A stretch of 33,104 nt of DNA from Clostridia bacterium (GTDB lineage: Bacteria; Bacillota; Clostridia; Oscillospirales; Acutalibacteraceae): positions 1 to 33,104 of the forward strand of contig JAFRUA010000011.1 of assembly GCA_017434855.1 (NCBI GenBank), written 5' to 3'. The notes under the pieces are model-generated. The model worked only from the letters and a program-made list of their open reading frames with translations. It did not search any database and was not told the DNA's origin. The position numbers were made by a program, and so were the translations under genes. Positions 1-7,940 of the stretch are shown one piece after another; position 1 is the stretch's first letter, and each line of letters opens with the position of its first letter.

Positions 1-40
1 ATGTTTGCTTACCGCCGCCGCACAAAATATGAAGAAAATC

Positions 41-74
41 GCCATGTGCTGTGGGTAAAACACATGGCTTTTTT
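41..74 (+). terminator. Rho-independent terminator (plus strand)
   Basis: An 8-bp stem (GCCATGTG at 41-48 with CACATGGC at 61-68) is followed directly by six T. It probably ends a plus-strand gene lying to the left of the window. Confidence 0.75.
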
Positions 75-91
75 CTTGCCCTGAGCAAAAA

Positions 92-121
92 ACAACCCTA
101 TGCCTCTTGCAAAACATAGGG
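92..121 (-). terminator. Terminator of the small secreted protein gene
   Basis: On the minus strand CCCTATG pairs with CATAGGG (96-102 and 115-121) and is followed by GTTGTTTTTTG. It lies 55 bases past the stop codon of the gene at 177-779. A second hairpin (136-145 with 150-159, 10 bp, loop TTGC) lies between them and has T only on the plus-strand side. Confidence 0.65.
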
Positions 122-176
122 TTTGTCAGCAGTCTGAAAGCGGCATTGCTGCCGCTTTCTTTGTTGATTCACTCGA

Positions 177-779
177 TTAGTCCATCAGACCTGCGAAGAG
201 TTTCTTCATGGTCGCGATGCCCTTCGCGGTGTCGCCACCGGTCAGAAGGCCATAGATGGTGCCGAAGACCTTGATCAGAATGTCAAAGACCTTCGCAAAG
301 GTGTCCTGCTCAGGAGCAACGGGGCTGTAAGCCGCACGGAACTCGATGGTCTTGCCGGCCATGGAGCCGTCTGCCGGGACGGTGTAACCGCCGGGAACTG
401 CGCCGTAGGTGTTGCCGTCAGTGACGCAGTACCAACCGTCGAACTGATAGCCCTTCGGGCCGGTGACGACGGGAAGGGTCACCTTTGAACCAGCGACGAA
501 ATCAGAATCATCAGCCGGAACCCAGACGAACTTTTCAGCCATCTCGGAAGCGCTGAGCTCACGACGCTCGATCTTGCCGGTCTGCAGGTTGTAGACGGGC
601 TGAGCATCTCTGAACTTGCCGTTGGCAAGGTCAAGCACAAGGATGGACTGGTTCGACTTTGCCGGATAGCCCTGATAATCCCAGGTGTCCAACGGCTCAG
701 TGTCTTCTGCGGATGCGCCGATCGCCATGACAGAGAACATCATGAGAACAGCCAGGAACAAAGATAATGCCTTTTTCAT
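177..779 (-). CDS. Small secreted protein with InlB-type beta-grasp segment
   Basis: A 200-residue protein with a clear Sec signal peptide: a Lys pair, a hydrophobic core and a likely cut after ASA near residue 24. Residues about 85-155 (WVPADD, GYQFDGWY, EFRAAYSP) resemble the Flg_new/InlB B-repeat beta-grasp fold, common in surface proteins of gut Firmicutes. The C-terminus (about 160-200) is an amphipathic Phe/Leu/Lys helix like the tails of several other secreted proteins in this window. The start is supported by AAAGGGAGG eight bases upstream and a good promoter at 822-850. No enzyme motif is visible. The cellular role is unknown; an exported binding or envelope protein is the most that can be said. 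Confidence 0.85.
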   Translation of the reverse strand: MKKALSLFLAVLMMFSVMAIGASAEDTEPLDTWDYQGYPAKSNQSILVLDLANGKFRDAQPVYNLQTGKIERRELSASEMAEKFVWVPADDSDFVAGSKVTLPVVTGPKGYQFDGWYCVTDGNTYGAVPGGYTVPADGSMAGKTIEFRAAYSPVAPEQDTFAKVFDILIKVFGTIYGLLTGGDTAKGIATMKKLFAGLMD

Positions 780-821
780 TTGGAAAGCCTCCCTTTAAAT
801 TTTTGCTATTATCTTGGTTAG

Positions 822-850
822 ATTATAACACCAGTTTCCCAAAAATGCAA
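822..850 (-). promoter_or_regulatory. Sigma-A promoter for the small secreted protein
   Basis: On the minus strand TTGCAT (845-850) and TATAAT (822-827) are separated by 17 bases. Transcription would start near 815, leaving a short leader with the GGGAGG ribosome site. This lies in the 780-1087 gap between divergent genes, which otherwise holds only AT-rich sequence and the plus-strand promoter region near 1052. Confidence 0.75.
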
Positions 851-1051
851 GCAATTTTTTCAACTTCATAAAATATTTTTTTCCCTGGAAAAACTTCACA
901 AAAACTGCAACAAACTTGTGGCGCAAGTCATAGACAGATGTCGCTTTTCAAGCAGAACTCCACAGATTTTTCGCGGAATCGCCCGCTGTTTTTTCCGATA
1001 TCGCACAGTGTTGATTGTTTAAATTTTATTCATATCATTCGCAGACTTTCG

Positions 1052-1060
1052 TGCTATGAT
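1052..1060 (+). promoter_or_regulatory. Probable extended -10 promoter of the hydrolase array
   Basis: TGCTATGAT is an extended -10 element 28 bases before the first gene of the array. No good -35 is seen at 16-18 bases, so this rests on the -10 and on position. AAAAGGGAGG follows just before the start codon. A second TATAAT at 1064-1069 is also possible. Confidence 0.45.
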
Positions 1061-1087
1061 ATATATAATGAAAAGGGAGGTTTTGTT

Positions 1088-2746
1088 ATGAAAAGGTTTC
1101 TTTCCCTGTGCCTGTGCGCACTGCTCACACTCACCTGCGTTCTGCCCGCGCTTGCGGCAAACCCCGGGCTCACCGGCAGTCAGGTCCCGGTGATCCTGCT
1201 CAGCGGTGACGGCGACGTCCTCTATGACAAGGACGGCAACCGCCTGTTTTCCATCCACGACCTTGGCAACATGTCTGCACAAGACGCCGACAAAAAAGAA
1301 CTGCTGCAATCGGTCGCCAACGTGCTGCAGCCCTTTTTGCTGGAGGGCCTGCTGCAAAACAAGTGGGACAACTATTACGATCAGTTGGAAAAGGAGATCG
1401 GCGAGCTGTTTGCCGGCGTGCGGCTGGACAACAACGGCGAAGCCTCCAACGGGTCCGACATCTCAAAGGAGCACCGCGACGAGGTCCGCAACAATATGAC
1501 GGTCGACAAAAAGGGCAAAAAGGGCTACTATGCCTGGAAAGACTATTCCTTCTGGTACGACTGGCGGCTGGACCCCATGGCGGTTGCCGACGAGCTGCAT
1601 GAATATGTGGAGGGCGTCAAGGCAATCACCGGCGCAGAGCGGGTTGCCATCGCCGGGCGGTGCGTTGGCATCAACGTCATGCTGGCCTATCTGGTCAAGT
1701 ATGGCTATGACAGCGTCTACGGCTTTGCGCTGGACGGCTCCAGCTCCAACGGCGGCGAATTCATCAGCGACGCCCTCAGCGGAAAATTCCGGTTGGACGG
1801 TGCCGCGGTGGAACGCTTTTTGATCGACTATGATTCCATCGACAAAATCAAGCTGTCCGACTTTGCGCTGGCCTCCATTGACCTTTTGGTCAAGAGCGGC
1901 GCGGTCGAGCGCCTGTCCAAAACCGTGCGCGCCACGATCTATGACAAGGTGGTGCAGGGCGTGACCAGCGCGCTGGCCCTGGGCACCTACTTCACCCTGC
2001 CGTGCTACTGGTCCTTTGTCAAGGCCGAGGATTTTGAAGAGGCCAAGAACTATGTCTTCGGCCCCGAAGGCAGTGAAAAGCGCGTGCAGTATGCCGGCCT
2101 GATCGAAAAGCTGGACCGCTATCAGGCCGAAGTGGTGCAGCATCTGCCGGAGATCATGGGCGGCCTGCGCGAGCACGACGTCAACACCGTCATCATTTCC
2201 AAATACGGCTTCCAGAACATCCCCATCTGCGCGTCACACGACCTGATCTCTGACCAGTACGCTTCGGTGACCAGCTCGTCCTTCGGCGCGACGACCGCCC
2301 CCTCGCTTTATGAAACGCTGTCTGACGACTACATCGCCAACCGCGTGGCCGAGGGCAAAGGCAAATATATCTCGCCCGACAAACAGATCGACGCGTCCAC
2401 CTGTATTTATCCGGACTATACCTGGTTCACCAAGGGCGCCGGCCATGCCGAATGGTCCGCGACAGAAAACGAACTGATGTATACCGTCACCACGGCCGAC
2501 CGCCAGCTCACCGTGGACGACTTTGACCTGACGCAGTTCATGGTCTATGACCGGGCGACCAAGACCATGTCGCCCATGACGGAAGAGAACTGCCACACCG
2601 AATACTGGACGGCGGACTATGAAACCGACCACCCGTCAAACATCATTCAGTGGCTGCGCGCCTATTTCAATTCGCTGCAGGCGTGGCTGAAAGCCGCGTT
2701 TGAGGCGATCAAGGCAAAGATCGCGGCAAAACAGGCAGAAGGATAA
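1088..2746 (+). CDS. Secreted LCAT/lipase-like alpha/beta-hydrolase with Cys nucleophile, copy 1
   Basis: A 552-residue protein whose signal peptide ends near ALA at 21-23. The start is taken at 1088 (GGGAGG seven bases upstream, then the signal peptide), not at an upstream in-frame ATG. Residues 33-44 (VPVILLSGDGDV) resemble the N-terminal oxyanion-loop strand of LCAT-type lipases. DWRLDP (158-163) followed by GAERVAIAGRCVG (182-194) matches the LCAT/lipase pattern in which GHSxG is the nucleophile elbow, but Cys192 replaces Ser. A helical cap-like region spans about 225-370. SPDKQIDAST (429-438) resembles the acid-loop GDGTVPxxS, pointing to Asp431. His453 in GAGH fits the catalytic His. 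The last ~35 residues form an amphipathic helix. Known Cys-nucleophile relatives in this fold (dienelactone hydrolase, BAAT, PHA synthase) include several acyl-transfer enzymes. Substrate unknown. Confidence 0.8.
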   Translation: MKRFLSLCLCALLTLTCVLPALAANPGLTGSQVPVILLSGDGDVLYDKDGNRLFSIHDLGNMSAQDADKKELLQSVANVLQPFLLEGLLQNKWDNYYDQLEKEIGELFAGVRLDNNGEASNGSDISKEHRDEVRNNMTVDKKGKKGYYAWKDYSFWYDWRLDPMAVADELHEYVEGVKAITGAERVAIAGRCVGINVMLAYLVKYGYDSVYGFALDGSSSNGGEFISDALSGKFRLDGAAVERFLIDYDSIDKIKLSDFALASIDLLVKSGAVERLSKTVRATIYDKVVQGVTSALALGTYFTLPCYWSFVKAEDFEEAKNYVFGPEGSEKRVQYAGLIEKLDRYQAEVVQHLPEIMGGLREHDVNTVIISKYGFQNIPICASHDLISDQYASVTSSSFGATTAPSLYETLSDDYIANRVAEGKGKYISPDKQIDASTCIYPDYTWFTKGAGHAEWSATENELMYTVTTADRQLTVDDFDLTQFMVYDRATKTMSPMTEENCHTEYWTADYETDHPSNIIQWLRAYFNSLQAWLKAAFEAIKAKIAAKQAEG

Positions 2747-2778
2747 AATAAAGTATTAAGTATAAAGGAGATCATACC

Positions 2779-4443
2779 ATGAAACGTGCTTTGTCATTCT
2801 TGCTCTGTCTGCTGCTCATTGTCCCGGTTTTGACCACCCCCCCTCGTGTTCGTGCGGCGGCGCCAACACTCACGGGCAGTCAGATTCCGGTGATCCTGAT
2901 CGGCGGCGACGGTGATCTGCTGTATGACGCAGATGACAACCGGCTGTTTACGATCCATGACCTGGGCCACATGACCGAGGGCGGCGACCGCAGCGAGCTG
3001 CTGAAATCCGTCGCCAATGTGCTGCAGCCCTTCCTGCTGGAGGGCCTGCTGCAAAACAAATGGGACAACTATTACGATCAACTGGAAAAAGAGATCGGCG
3101 AGCTGTTTGAAGGCGTGCCGCTGGATGAAAACGGCGAGGTCAGCAACGGCAGCCACATTGCAAAGGCGCACCGCGACGAAATGACCAGGAACATGGCCGC
3201 CGACAAAAAAGGCGCCAAAGGCTACTACGGGTTCCAGGATTATATTTTCTGGTACGACTGGCGCTGCGACCCGCTGGCCGTCGCCGACGAGCTGGCCGCA
3301 TACATCGAAGGGATCAAAGCGTCCACCGGCGCAGAGCGGGTTGCGGTCACCGGCCGCTGCGTGGGCTGCAACGTCATGCTGGCCTATCTTGCCAAATACG
3401 GCTATGACAGCATTTACGGCTTCGGTCTGGACGGCACCAGCTCCAACGGCGGTGAATTCATCAGCGAGGCCATCAGCGGAAAGTTCAAGCTGGACGGCCC
3501 GGCGCTGGAACGCTTTTTGATCGACTACAATGCGCTGGGCAAGATCACCGTTTCCGACTTTGCGCTGGCAACGATCGACCTTTTGGTCAAAAGCGGCGCG
3601 GTGGAGGGTCTGACCAAAGCCGTGCGCGCCACGATCTATGACAAGGTGGTGCAGGGCGTGACCAGCGCGCTGGCGCTTTCCACCTTCTTTACCATGCCGT
3701 GCTACTGGGCCTTTGTCAAGGCAGAGGATTATGAAACCGCAAAGGACTATGTCTTCGGCCCCGAGGGCAGCGAAAAGCGTGTCAAATACGCCGGCCTGAT
3801 CGAAAAGCTGGACCGGTACCAGGCGCAGGTGGTGCAGCAATTGCCCGAACTGATGGGCGGCCTGCGTGAGCACAACGTCAACACCGTCATCTTTTCCAAG
3901 TACGGCTTTCAGAACATCCCCATCTGCGCGTCAAGCGACGTGATCACCGATCAGTACGCCTCGGTCACCAGCTCTTCCTTCGGCGCAACGACCGCCGACT
4001 CGCTGTATACCACCCTGTCAGACGAGTATATTGCGCAGCGCGTGGCAGAGGGCAAGGGCAAATATATTTCGCCTGACAAGCAGGTGGACGCCTCCACCTG
4101 TATTTATCCGGATTTCACCTGGTTTTCCAAGGGCGCGGGCCACGGCGACTGGACACGCACCGAAAACGAGCTGATGTACACCGTTTCCACAGCCGACCGT
4201 CAGCTCACGGTGGATGACTTTGACCTGACGCAGTTCATGGTCTATGACCGTAACACCGGCGCCATGGCGCCCATGACGGAAGAAAACTGCCACACCGAAT
4301 TCTGGGCGGCGGACTATGAAACCGACCACCCGTCCAACCTCTTTCAGCGGCTGCGCGCGTTCCTGAACTCGTTGAAAAACTGGATGAAAGCAGCGTTTGA
4401 GGCGATCAAAGTCAAGATTGCGGAAAAGCAGGCGGAAGGATAA
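2779..4443 (+). CDS. Secreted LCAT/lipase-like alpha/beta-hydrolase with Cys nucleophile, copy 2
   Basis: A 554-residue close paralogue of the preceding gene, 32 bases downstream and probably in the same operon; AAAGGAG precedes the ATG. The signal peptide runs to about VRAAA (24-28) and contains a C7 tract (2837-2843) encoding Thr-Pro-Pro. GRCVG places the candidate nucleophile at Cys194. The motifs DWRCDP, SPDKQVDAST and GAGH (Asp and His of the proposed triad) are intact. The C-terminal 40 residues form a Lys-rich amphipathic helix. The last ~50 bases and the first ~70 bases are almost identical to those of the next gene, suggesting recombination between copies. Like copies 1 and 4 it belongs to the GRCVG subgroup. 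Function is inferred from fold-level motifs only. Confidence 0.8.
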   Translation: MKRALSFLLCLLLIVPVLTTPPRVRAAAPTLTGSQIPVILIGGDGDLLYDADDNRLFTIHDLGHMTEGGDRSELLKSVANVLQPFLLEGLLQNKWDNYYDQLEKEIGELFEGVPLDENGEVSNGSHIAKAHRDEMTRNMAADKKGAKGYYGFQDYIFWYDWRCDPLAVADELAAYIEGIKASTGAERVAVTGRCVGCNVMLAYLAKYGYDSIYGFGLDGTSSNGGEFISEAISGKFKLDGPALERFLIDYNALGKITVSDFALATIDLLVKSGAVEGLTKAVRATIYDKVVQGVTSALALSTFFTMPCYWAFVKAEDYETAKDYVFGPEGSEKRVKYAGLIEKLDRYQAQVVQQLPELMGGLREHNVNTVIFSKYGFQNIPICASSDVITDQYASVTSSSFGATTADSLYTTLSDEYIAQRVAEGKGKYISPDKQVDASTCIYPDFTWFSKGAGHGDWTRTENELMYTVSTADRQLTVDDFDLTQFMVYDRNTGAMAPMTEENCHTEFWAADYETDHPSNLFQRLRAFLNSLKNWMKAAFEAIKVKIAEKQAEG

Positions 4444-4478
4444 AAGAATATAGTATTAAGTATAAAGGAGATCATACC

Positions 4479-4637
4479 ATGAAACGTGCTTTGTCATTCT
4501 TGCTCTGTCTGCTGCTCATTTTCCCGGTTTTGACCACCCCCCCCTCGTGTTCGCGCGGCGGACTTTGTCGATATCGACTCACGCCGCAGCCCGATGCCCA
4601 TCGTACTCATCACCGGCGATGCTGCCGCAATCTATGA
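4479..4637 (+). other. Out-of-frame signal peptide reading frame of copy 3
   Basis: AAAGGAG and an ATG at 4479 duplicate the start region of copy 2 almost base for base, encoding the same MKRALSFLLCLLLI signal peptide. An eighth C (4537-4544; copy 2 has seven) shifts the frame, so this reading ends at TGA 4635-4637 after 52 codons. With seven C the frame would run on into the hydrolase body and give a normal secreted protein of about 562 residues. The lesion could be a phase-variable switch, a true pseudogene mutation, or a sequencing or assembly error in a homopolymer. Confidence 0.8.
4537..4544 (+). repeat. Homopolymer C8 tract in signal peptide of copy 3
   Basis: Eight consecutive C at the place where the duplicated copy 2 has seven (2837-2843). 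Slipped-strand mispairing in poly-C tracts of 7-12 is a known mechanism of phase variation, for example in Campylobacter surface-structure genes. The tract lies just before the expected signal peptidase site. Confidence 0.85.
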
Positions 4638-6168
4638 CGCAGACGGCAACAAAATCTTTAAGATCAGTGAAATCGGCGACACGCTGAAAAGCGCCGGCGA
4701 CGGCGACAACGATCTGAAAGAATCCGTCAAAAACGTGTTGCTGCCGTTCCTGACCAAGGGGCTGCTCGGCGGCAACTATGACGAGTATTACGCCCAACTG
4801 GAAAAAGAGATCGGCGAGTTGTTTGAACAGGTCCGGCTGGACAACAACGGCGACCCGCAATACGGCACGGGCATTCTGCCGGAAGACGTGGACGCAAGAC
4901 GCATCGAAAACATGCGCGACCAAAAAAGCGCCGACGGCACCTATGGCTGCTATGATTACCATTTCTGGTACGACTGGCGGCTGGACCCGATGCAGATTGC
5001 AGACGACCTGCACGAATACATTCTGAACGTCCGCAAAGTAACCGGCGCCGAAAAGGTCGGTCTCATCTCAAGCTGCCTGGGCACCAACGTCTGCATGGCC
5101 TATATCGCCAAATACAACGACGCCTTCCCGCTGGAGATCAACGGCTTCGGCGTCAACGCGGCGCTGATCAACGGGTCAGAGTTCATCGGCGAGGCCATCA
5201 GCGGCAAATTCCATCTGGACGCCAACGGCCTGAACCGTCTGTTCATCGACACGGGCGAATGGGGCTGGCTCAACGTGCCCGAAATCGTCACCGCCACGCT
5301 GGACCTGGCACAAAAGAGCGGCCTGCTTGACGGCATGAGCGCCCTGCTGCACAAAACGCTGTATGACAAGCTGGTGGAGGGCGTCACGTCCGCGCTGGCG
5401 CTGGCCACATTCTTCACCATGCCAGGGTACTGGGCCTGTGTTTCCAACGAGGATTATGACGAAGCGATCCGCTATGTCTTCGGACCCGAGGGCAGTGAAA
5501 AGCGCACACAGTACGCCGGCCTGATCGCAAAACTGGACAATTACCACAACACCGTCTCCAGGCATGTGCCGGAGCTGATGCAGTCCATCCACGACAACAA
5601 CGTCAAGCTGTGCATCGAATCGAAGTACGGCTTCCAGATGGTGGCAGTCTGCGAATCAAGCGAAGTGATCGGCGACCAGTTTTCTTCGGTCACAAGCTCG
5701 TCGTTCGGCGCAACCACCGCGCCTTCAATCTATGAAACGCTGTCTGACGATTACATCGCGCAGCGCGTCGCCGAGGGCAAGGGCAAATACATTTCGCCCG
5801 ACAAGCAGATTGACGCGTCCACTTGCCAGTTCCCGGACTACACCTGGTTTGTCAAGGGTGCCACCCATTCCGAGCGCACCGGCTTTGAAGACGACATCCT
5901 GACCGCCGTTGTGAGCGCCGACCGCCAGCTGACGGTTGACGACATCAAATACACCCAGTTCATGGTCTATGACAAGCACGCAAACACCATGGAACCCATG
6001 ACAGAAGAGAACTGCCACACCGAGCTGTGGACTGCGGACTATGAAACCGACCACCCGTCCAACATCATCCAGCGCCTGCGTGCGTTTTTCGCTTCGCTGA
6101 AAAACTGGCTGAAGGTCGTGTTTGAGGCGATCAAAGTCAAGATTGCGGAAAAGCAGGCGGAAGGATAA
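4594..6168 (+). CDS. LCAT/lipase-like Cys-nucleophile hydrolase copy 3 (signal peptide out of frame)
   Basis: The 524-residue in-frame body of the third tandem paralogue. As it stands it begins at MPIVLITGDA, which corresponds to the first core strand of its relatives, so the export signal is separated by the frameshift at 4537-4544. In this numbering DWRLDP is at 127-132, the nucleophile elbow is SSCLG with Cys161, and the Asp loop SPDKQIDAST and His in GATH follow. It differs from copies 1, 2 and 4 in having SSCLGTNV rather than GRCVG, and in this and other central positions is closer to the fifth copy at 23236. Both ends, however, match copy 2, so it looks chimeric. The ORF stays open over 1.5 kb, arguing that the frameshift is recent or reversible. 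Confidence 0.75.
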   Translation: MPIVLITGDAAAIYDADGNKIFKISEIGDTLKSAGDGDNDLKESVKNVLLPFLTKGLLGGNYDEYYAQLEKEIGELFEQVRLDNNGDPQYGTGILPEDVDARRIENMRDQKSADGTYGCYDYHFWYDWRLDPMQIADDLHEYILNVRKVTGAEKVGLISSCLGTNVCMAYIAKYNDAFPLEINGFGVNAALINGSEFIGEAISGKFHLDANGLNRLFIDTGEWGWLNVPEIVTATLDLAQKSGLLDGMSALLHKTLYDKLVEGVTSALALATFFTMPGYWACVSNEDYDEAIRYVFGPEGSEKRTQYAGLIAKLDNYHNTVSRHVPELMQSIHDNNVKLCIESKYGFQMVAVCESSEVIGDQFSSVTSSSFGATTAPSIYETLSDDYIAQRVAEGKGKYISPDKQIDASTCQFPDYTWFVKGATHSERTGFEDDILTAVVSADRQLTVDDIKYTQFMVYDKHANTMEPMTEENCHTELWTADYETDHPSNIIQRLRAFFASLKNWLKVVFEAIKVKIAEKQAEG

Positions 6169-6201
6169 AAAGATATCAGACAAGCGAAAGGATGTACCAT
6201 T

Positions 6202-7863
6202 ATGAAACGAACGCTTTCTTTCCTGCTGTGTGTGCTGCTGCTCTTCACGGCGATGATGCCCGCGTTTGCGCGGCTGCCGGAGATCTGCGGCAGCCAGATC
6301 CCCGTCGTCATTCTGGCCGGCGACGGCGAGGCGCTGTATGACGCCGACGGCAACTATGTCTTTCAGATCGACGACCTCGGCAGCCTGACCGAGGGCAGCG
6401 ACCGAAAAGAGCTGCTGAGATCCATCGCCAACGTTCTGCAGCCGTTTTTGCTGGAAGGTCTGCTGCAAAACAAATGGGACAACTACTATGAAAAGCTGGA
6501 AGAAGAGGTCTCCGAGCTGTTTGAAAACGTGCGTCTGGATGAAAACGGTGAAGTGACCAACGGCACCGATATTTCCAAAGCCCGCCGCGATTACCTGCGC
6601 GACAGCGTCACCGTGGACGCCAAGGCGGATAAGGGCTACTATGATCTGTATGACTATCACTTCTGGTACGACTGGCGGCGCGATCCGCTGGCCATTGCAG
6701 ACGAGCTGGCCGCGTACGTTGACGCGGTCAAGGCGATCACCGGCGCGCCAAAGGTCGCGATTTCCGGCCGCTGCGTGGGCTGCAACGTGATGCTGGCCTA
6801 TCTTGCCAAATACGGCTACGACAGCGTTTACGGCTTTGGCTTTGACGGTACCAGCTCCAACGGCGGCGAATTCATCAGCGAGGCCATCAGCGGAAAATTC
6901 AAGCTGGACGGCCCGGCAGTCGAGCGCTTTTTGATCGATTATGACGAAACGGGCATGATCGACCTGTCGGACTTTGCCGTGGCATCGATCGACCTTTTGG
7001 TCAAAAGCGGTGCAGTGGAGGGTCTGTCCAAAACCGTCCGCGCCACAATTTATGACAAGGTTGTCTATGGCGTGACCGGCGCGCTGGCGCGGTCCACCTT
7101 CTTTACCATGCCCTGCTACTGGGGCTTCGTGGAGCCGGAGGATTATGAGGACGCGAAACTGTATGTCTTCGGCGAAGCGGGCAGCGAAAAGCGCGTGCAG
7201 TACGCGGGACTGATCGAAAAGCTCGACAACTATCACAATCAGGTGGCGGAGCGCATTCCGGAGCTGATGCAGGGTCTGCAGACGCACGGCGTCAAGACCG
7301 CCATCATTTCCAAGTACGGCTTCCAGATGCTGCCGATCTGCGTCTCGGGCGTGGACGTGGTCTCCGACCAGTACGCCTCGGTCACCAACTCCTCCTTCGG
7401 CGCGACGACCGGGACGCTGTATGGGCCCCTCTCGGATGAGTACATCGCGCAGCGCGTGGCCGAGGGCAAGGGCAAATACATCTCTCCCGACAAACAGGTG
7501 GACGCATCCACCTGCATGTTCCCGGACTACACCTGGTTCACCAAGGGCGTGCGCCACGGGGAATGGACACGCACCGAAAACGAAATTCTTTACAGCGTCA
7601 TCACTGCCGACACGCAGCTTACCGTCGACGACTTTGACCTGACGCAGTTCATGGTCTGGGACCCGGAAACCGAAACCATGTCGCCCATGACGGAAGCGAA
7701 CTGTCATACCGAGTATTGGACCGCCGATCAAAAGGTCGACCACCCGGCGTGCATGTTCCAGCGTCTCCTGCCCTTCCTGCGGTCGCTGAAGGTCTGGCTG
7801 AAAGAAGCGTTCAAGGCGCTGAGGGTCAGGGCGGAAGAAAGGATCACAGAGCGCAAAGGATAA
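6202..7863 (+). CDS. Secreted LCAT/lipase-like alpha/beta-hydrolase with Cys nucleophile, copy 4
   Basis: A 553-residue protein and last gene of the array, 33 bases after copy 3 with GAAAGGATG before the ATG. The signal peptide ends near AFA (21-23). GRCVG gives Cys191 as candidate nucleophile. DWRRDP, SPDKQVDAST and His in GVRH keep the proposed Cys-Asp-His set. Compared with copies 1 and 2, the C-terminus is more divergent (ends RITERKG) but still an amphipathic helix with alternating Leu/Phe and Lys/Arg. A strong bidirectional terminator follows at 7893-7924, closing the array. The substrate cannot be read from sequence; the conserved Cys rather than Ser argues for a thioester intermediate and possibly acyl transfer. 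Confidence 0.8.
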   Translation: MKRTLSFLLCVLLLFTAMMPAFARLPEICGSQIPVVILAGDGEALYDADGNYVFQIDDLGSLTEGSDRKELLRSIANVLQPFLLEGLLQNKWDNYYEKLEEEVSELFENVRLDENGEVTNGTDISKARRDYLRDSVTVDAKADKGYYDLYDYHFWYDWRRDPLAIADELAAYVDAVKAITGAPKVAISGRCVGCNVMLAYLAKYGYDSVYGFGFDGTSSNGGEFISEAISGKFKLDGPAVERFLIDYDETGMIDLSDFAVASIDLLVKSGAVEGLSKTVRATIYDKVVYGVTGALARSTFFTMPCYWGFVEPEDYEDAKLYVFGEAGSEKRVQYAGLIEKLDNYHNQVAERIPELMQGLQTHGVKTAIISKYGFQMLPICVSGVDVVSDQYASVTNSSFGATTGTLYGPLSDEYIAQRVAEGKGKYISPDKQVDASTCMFPDYTWFTKGVRHGEWTRTENEILYSVITADTQLTVDDFDLTQFMVWDPETETMSPMTEANCHTEYWTADQKVDHPACMFQRLLPFLRSLKVWLKEAFKALRVRAEERITERKG

Positions 7864-7892
7864 AGGATAGAAGAATAAAGTGAATCCGTAAA

Positions 7893-7924
7893 AAAAGCGT
7901 GTTGCACATGGCAGCACGCTTTTC
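7893..7924. terminator. Bidirectional terminator between convergent genes
   Basis: AAAAGCGTGTTGC (7893-7905) pairs with GCAGCACGCTTTT (7911-7923) over 13 bp with one G-U, loop ACATG, and runs of A and T on either side. It serves the hydrolase array on the plus strand and the lipoprotein gene at 7941 on the minus strand. Confidence 0.85.
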
Positions 7925-7940
7925 TGTATGTTGTTGTACG

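Noticed and set aside
938-1087. 50-residue N-terminal extension of hydrolase copy 1
   Set aside because: The signal peptide and GGGAGG site place the start at 1088; the extension overlaps the probable promoter.
5725-7917. 730-codon open frame on the minus strand opposite hydrolase copies 3 and 4
   Set aside because: It is antisense to clearly coding genes, lacks a ribosome site, and similar antisense frames occur opposite copies 1 and 2, asnS, the aminotransferase and the serine hydrolase. GC-rich third positions explain them.
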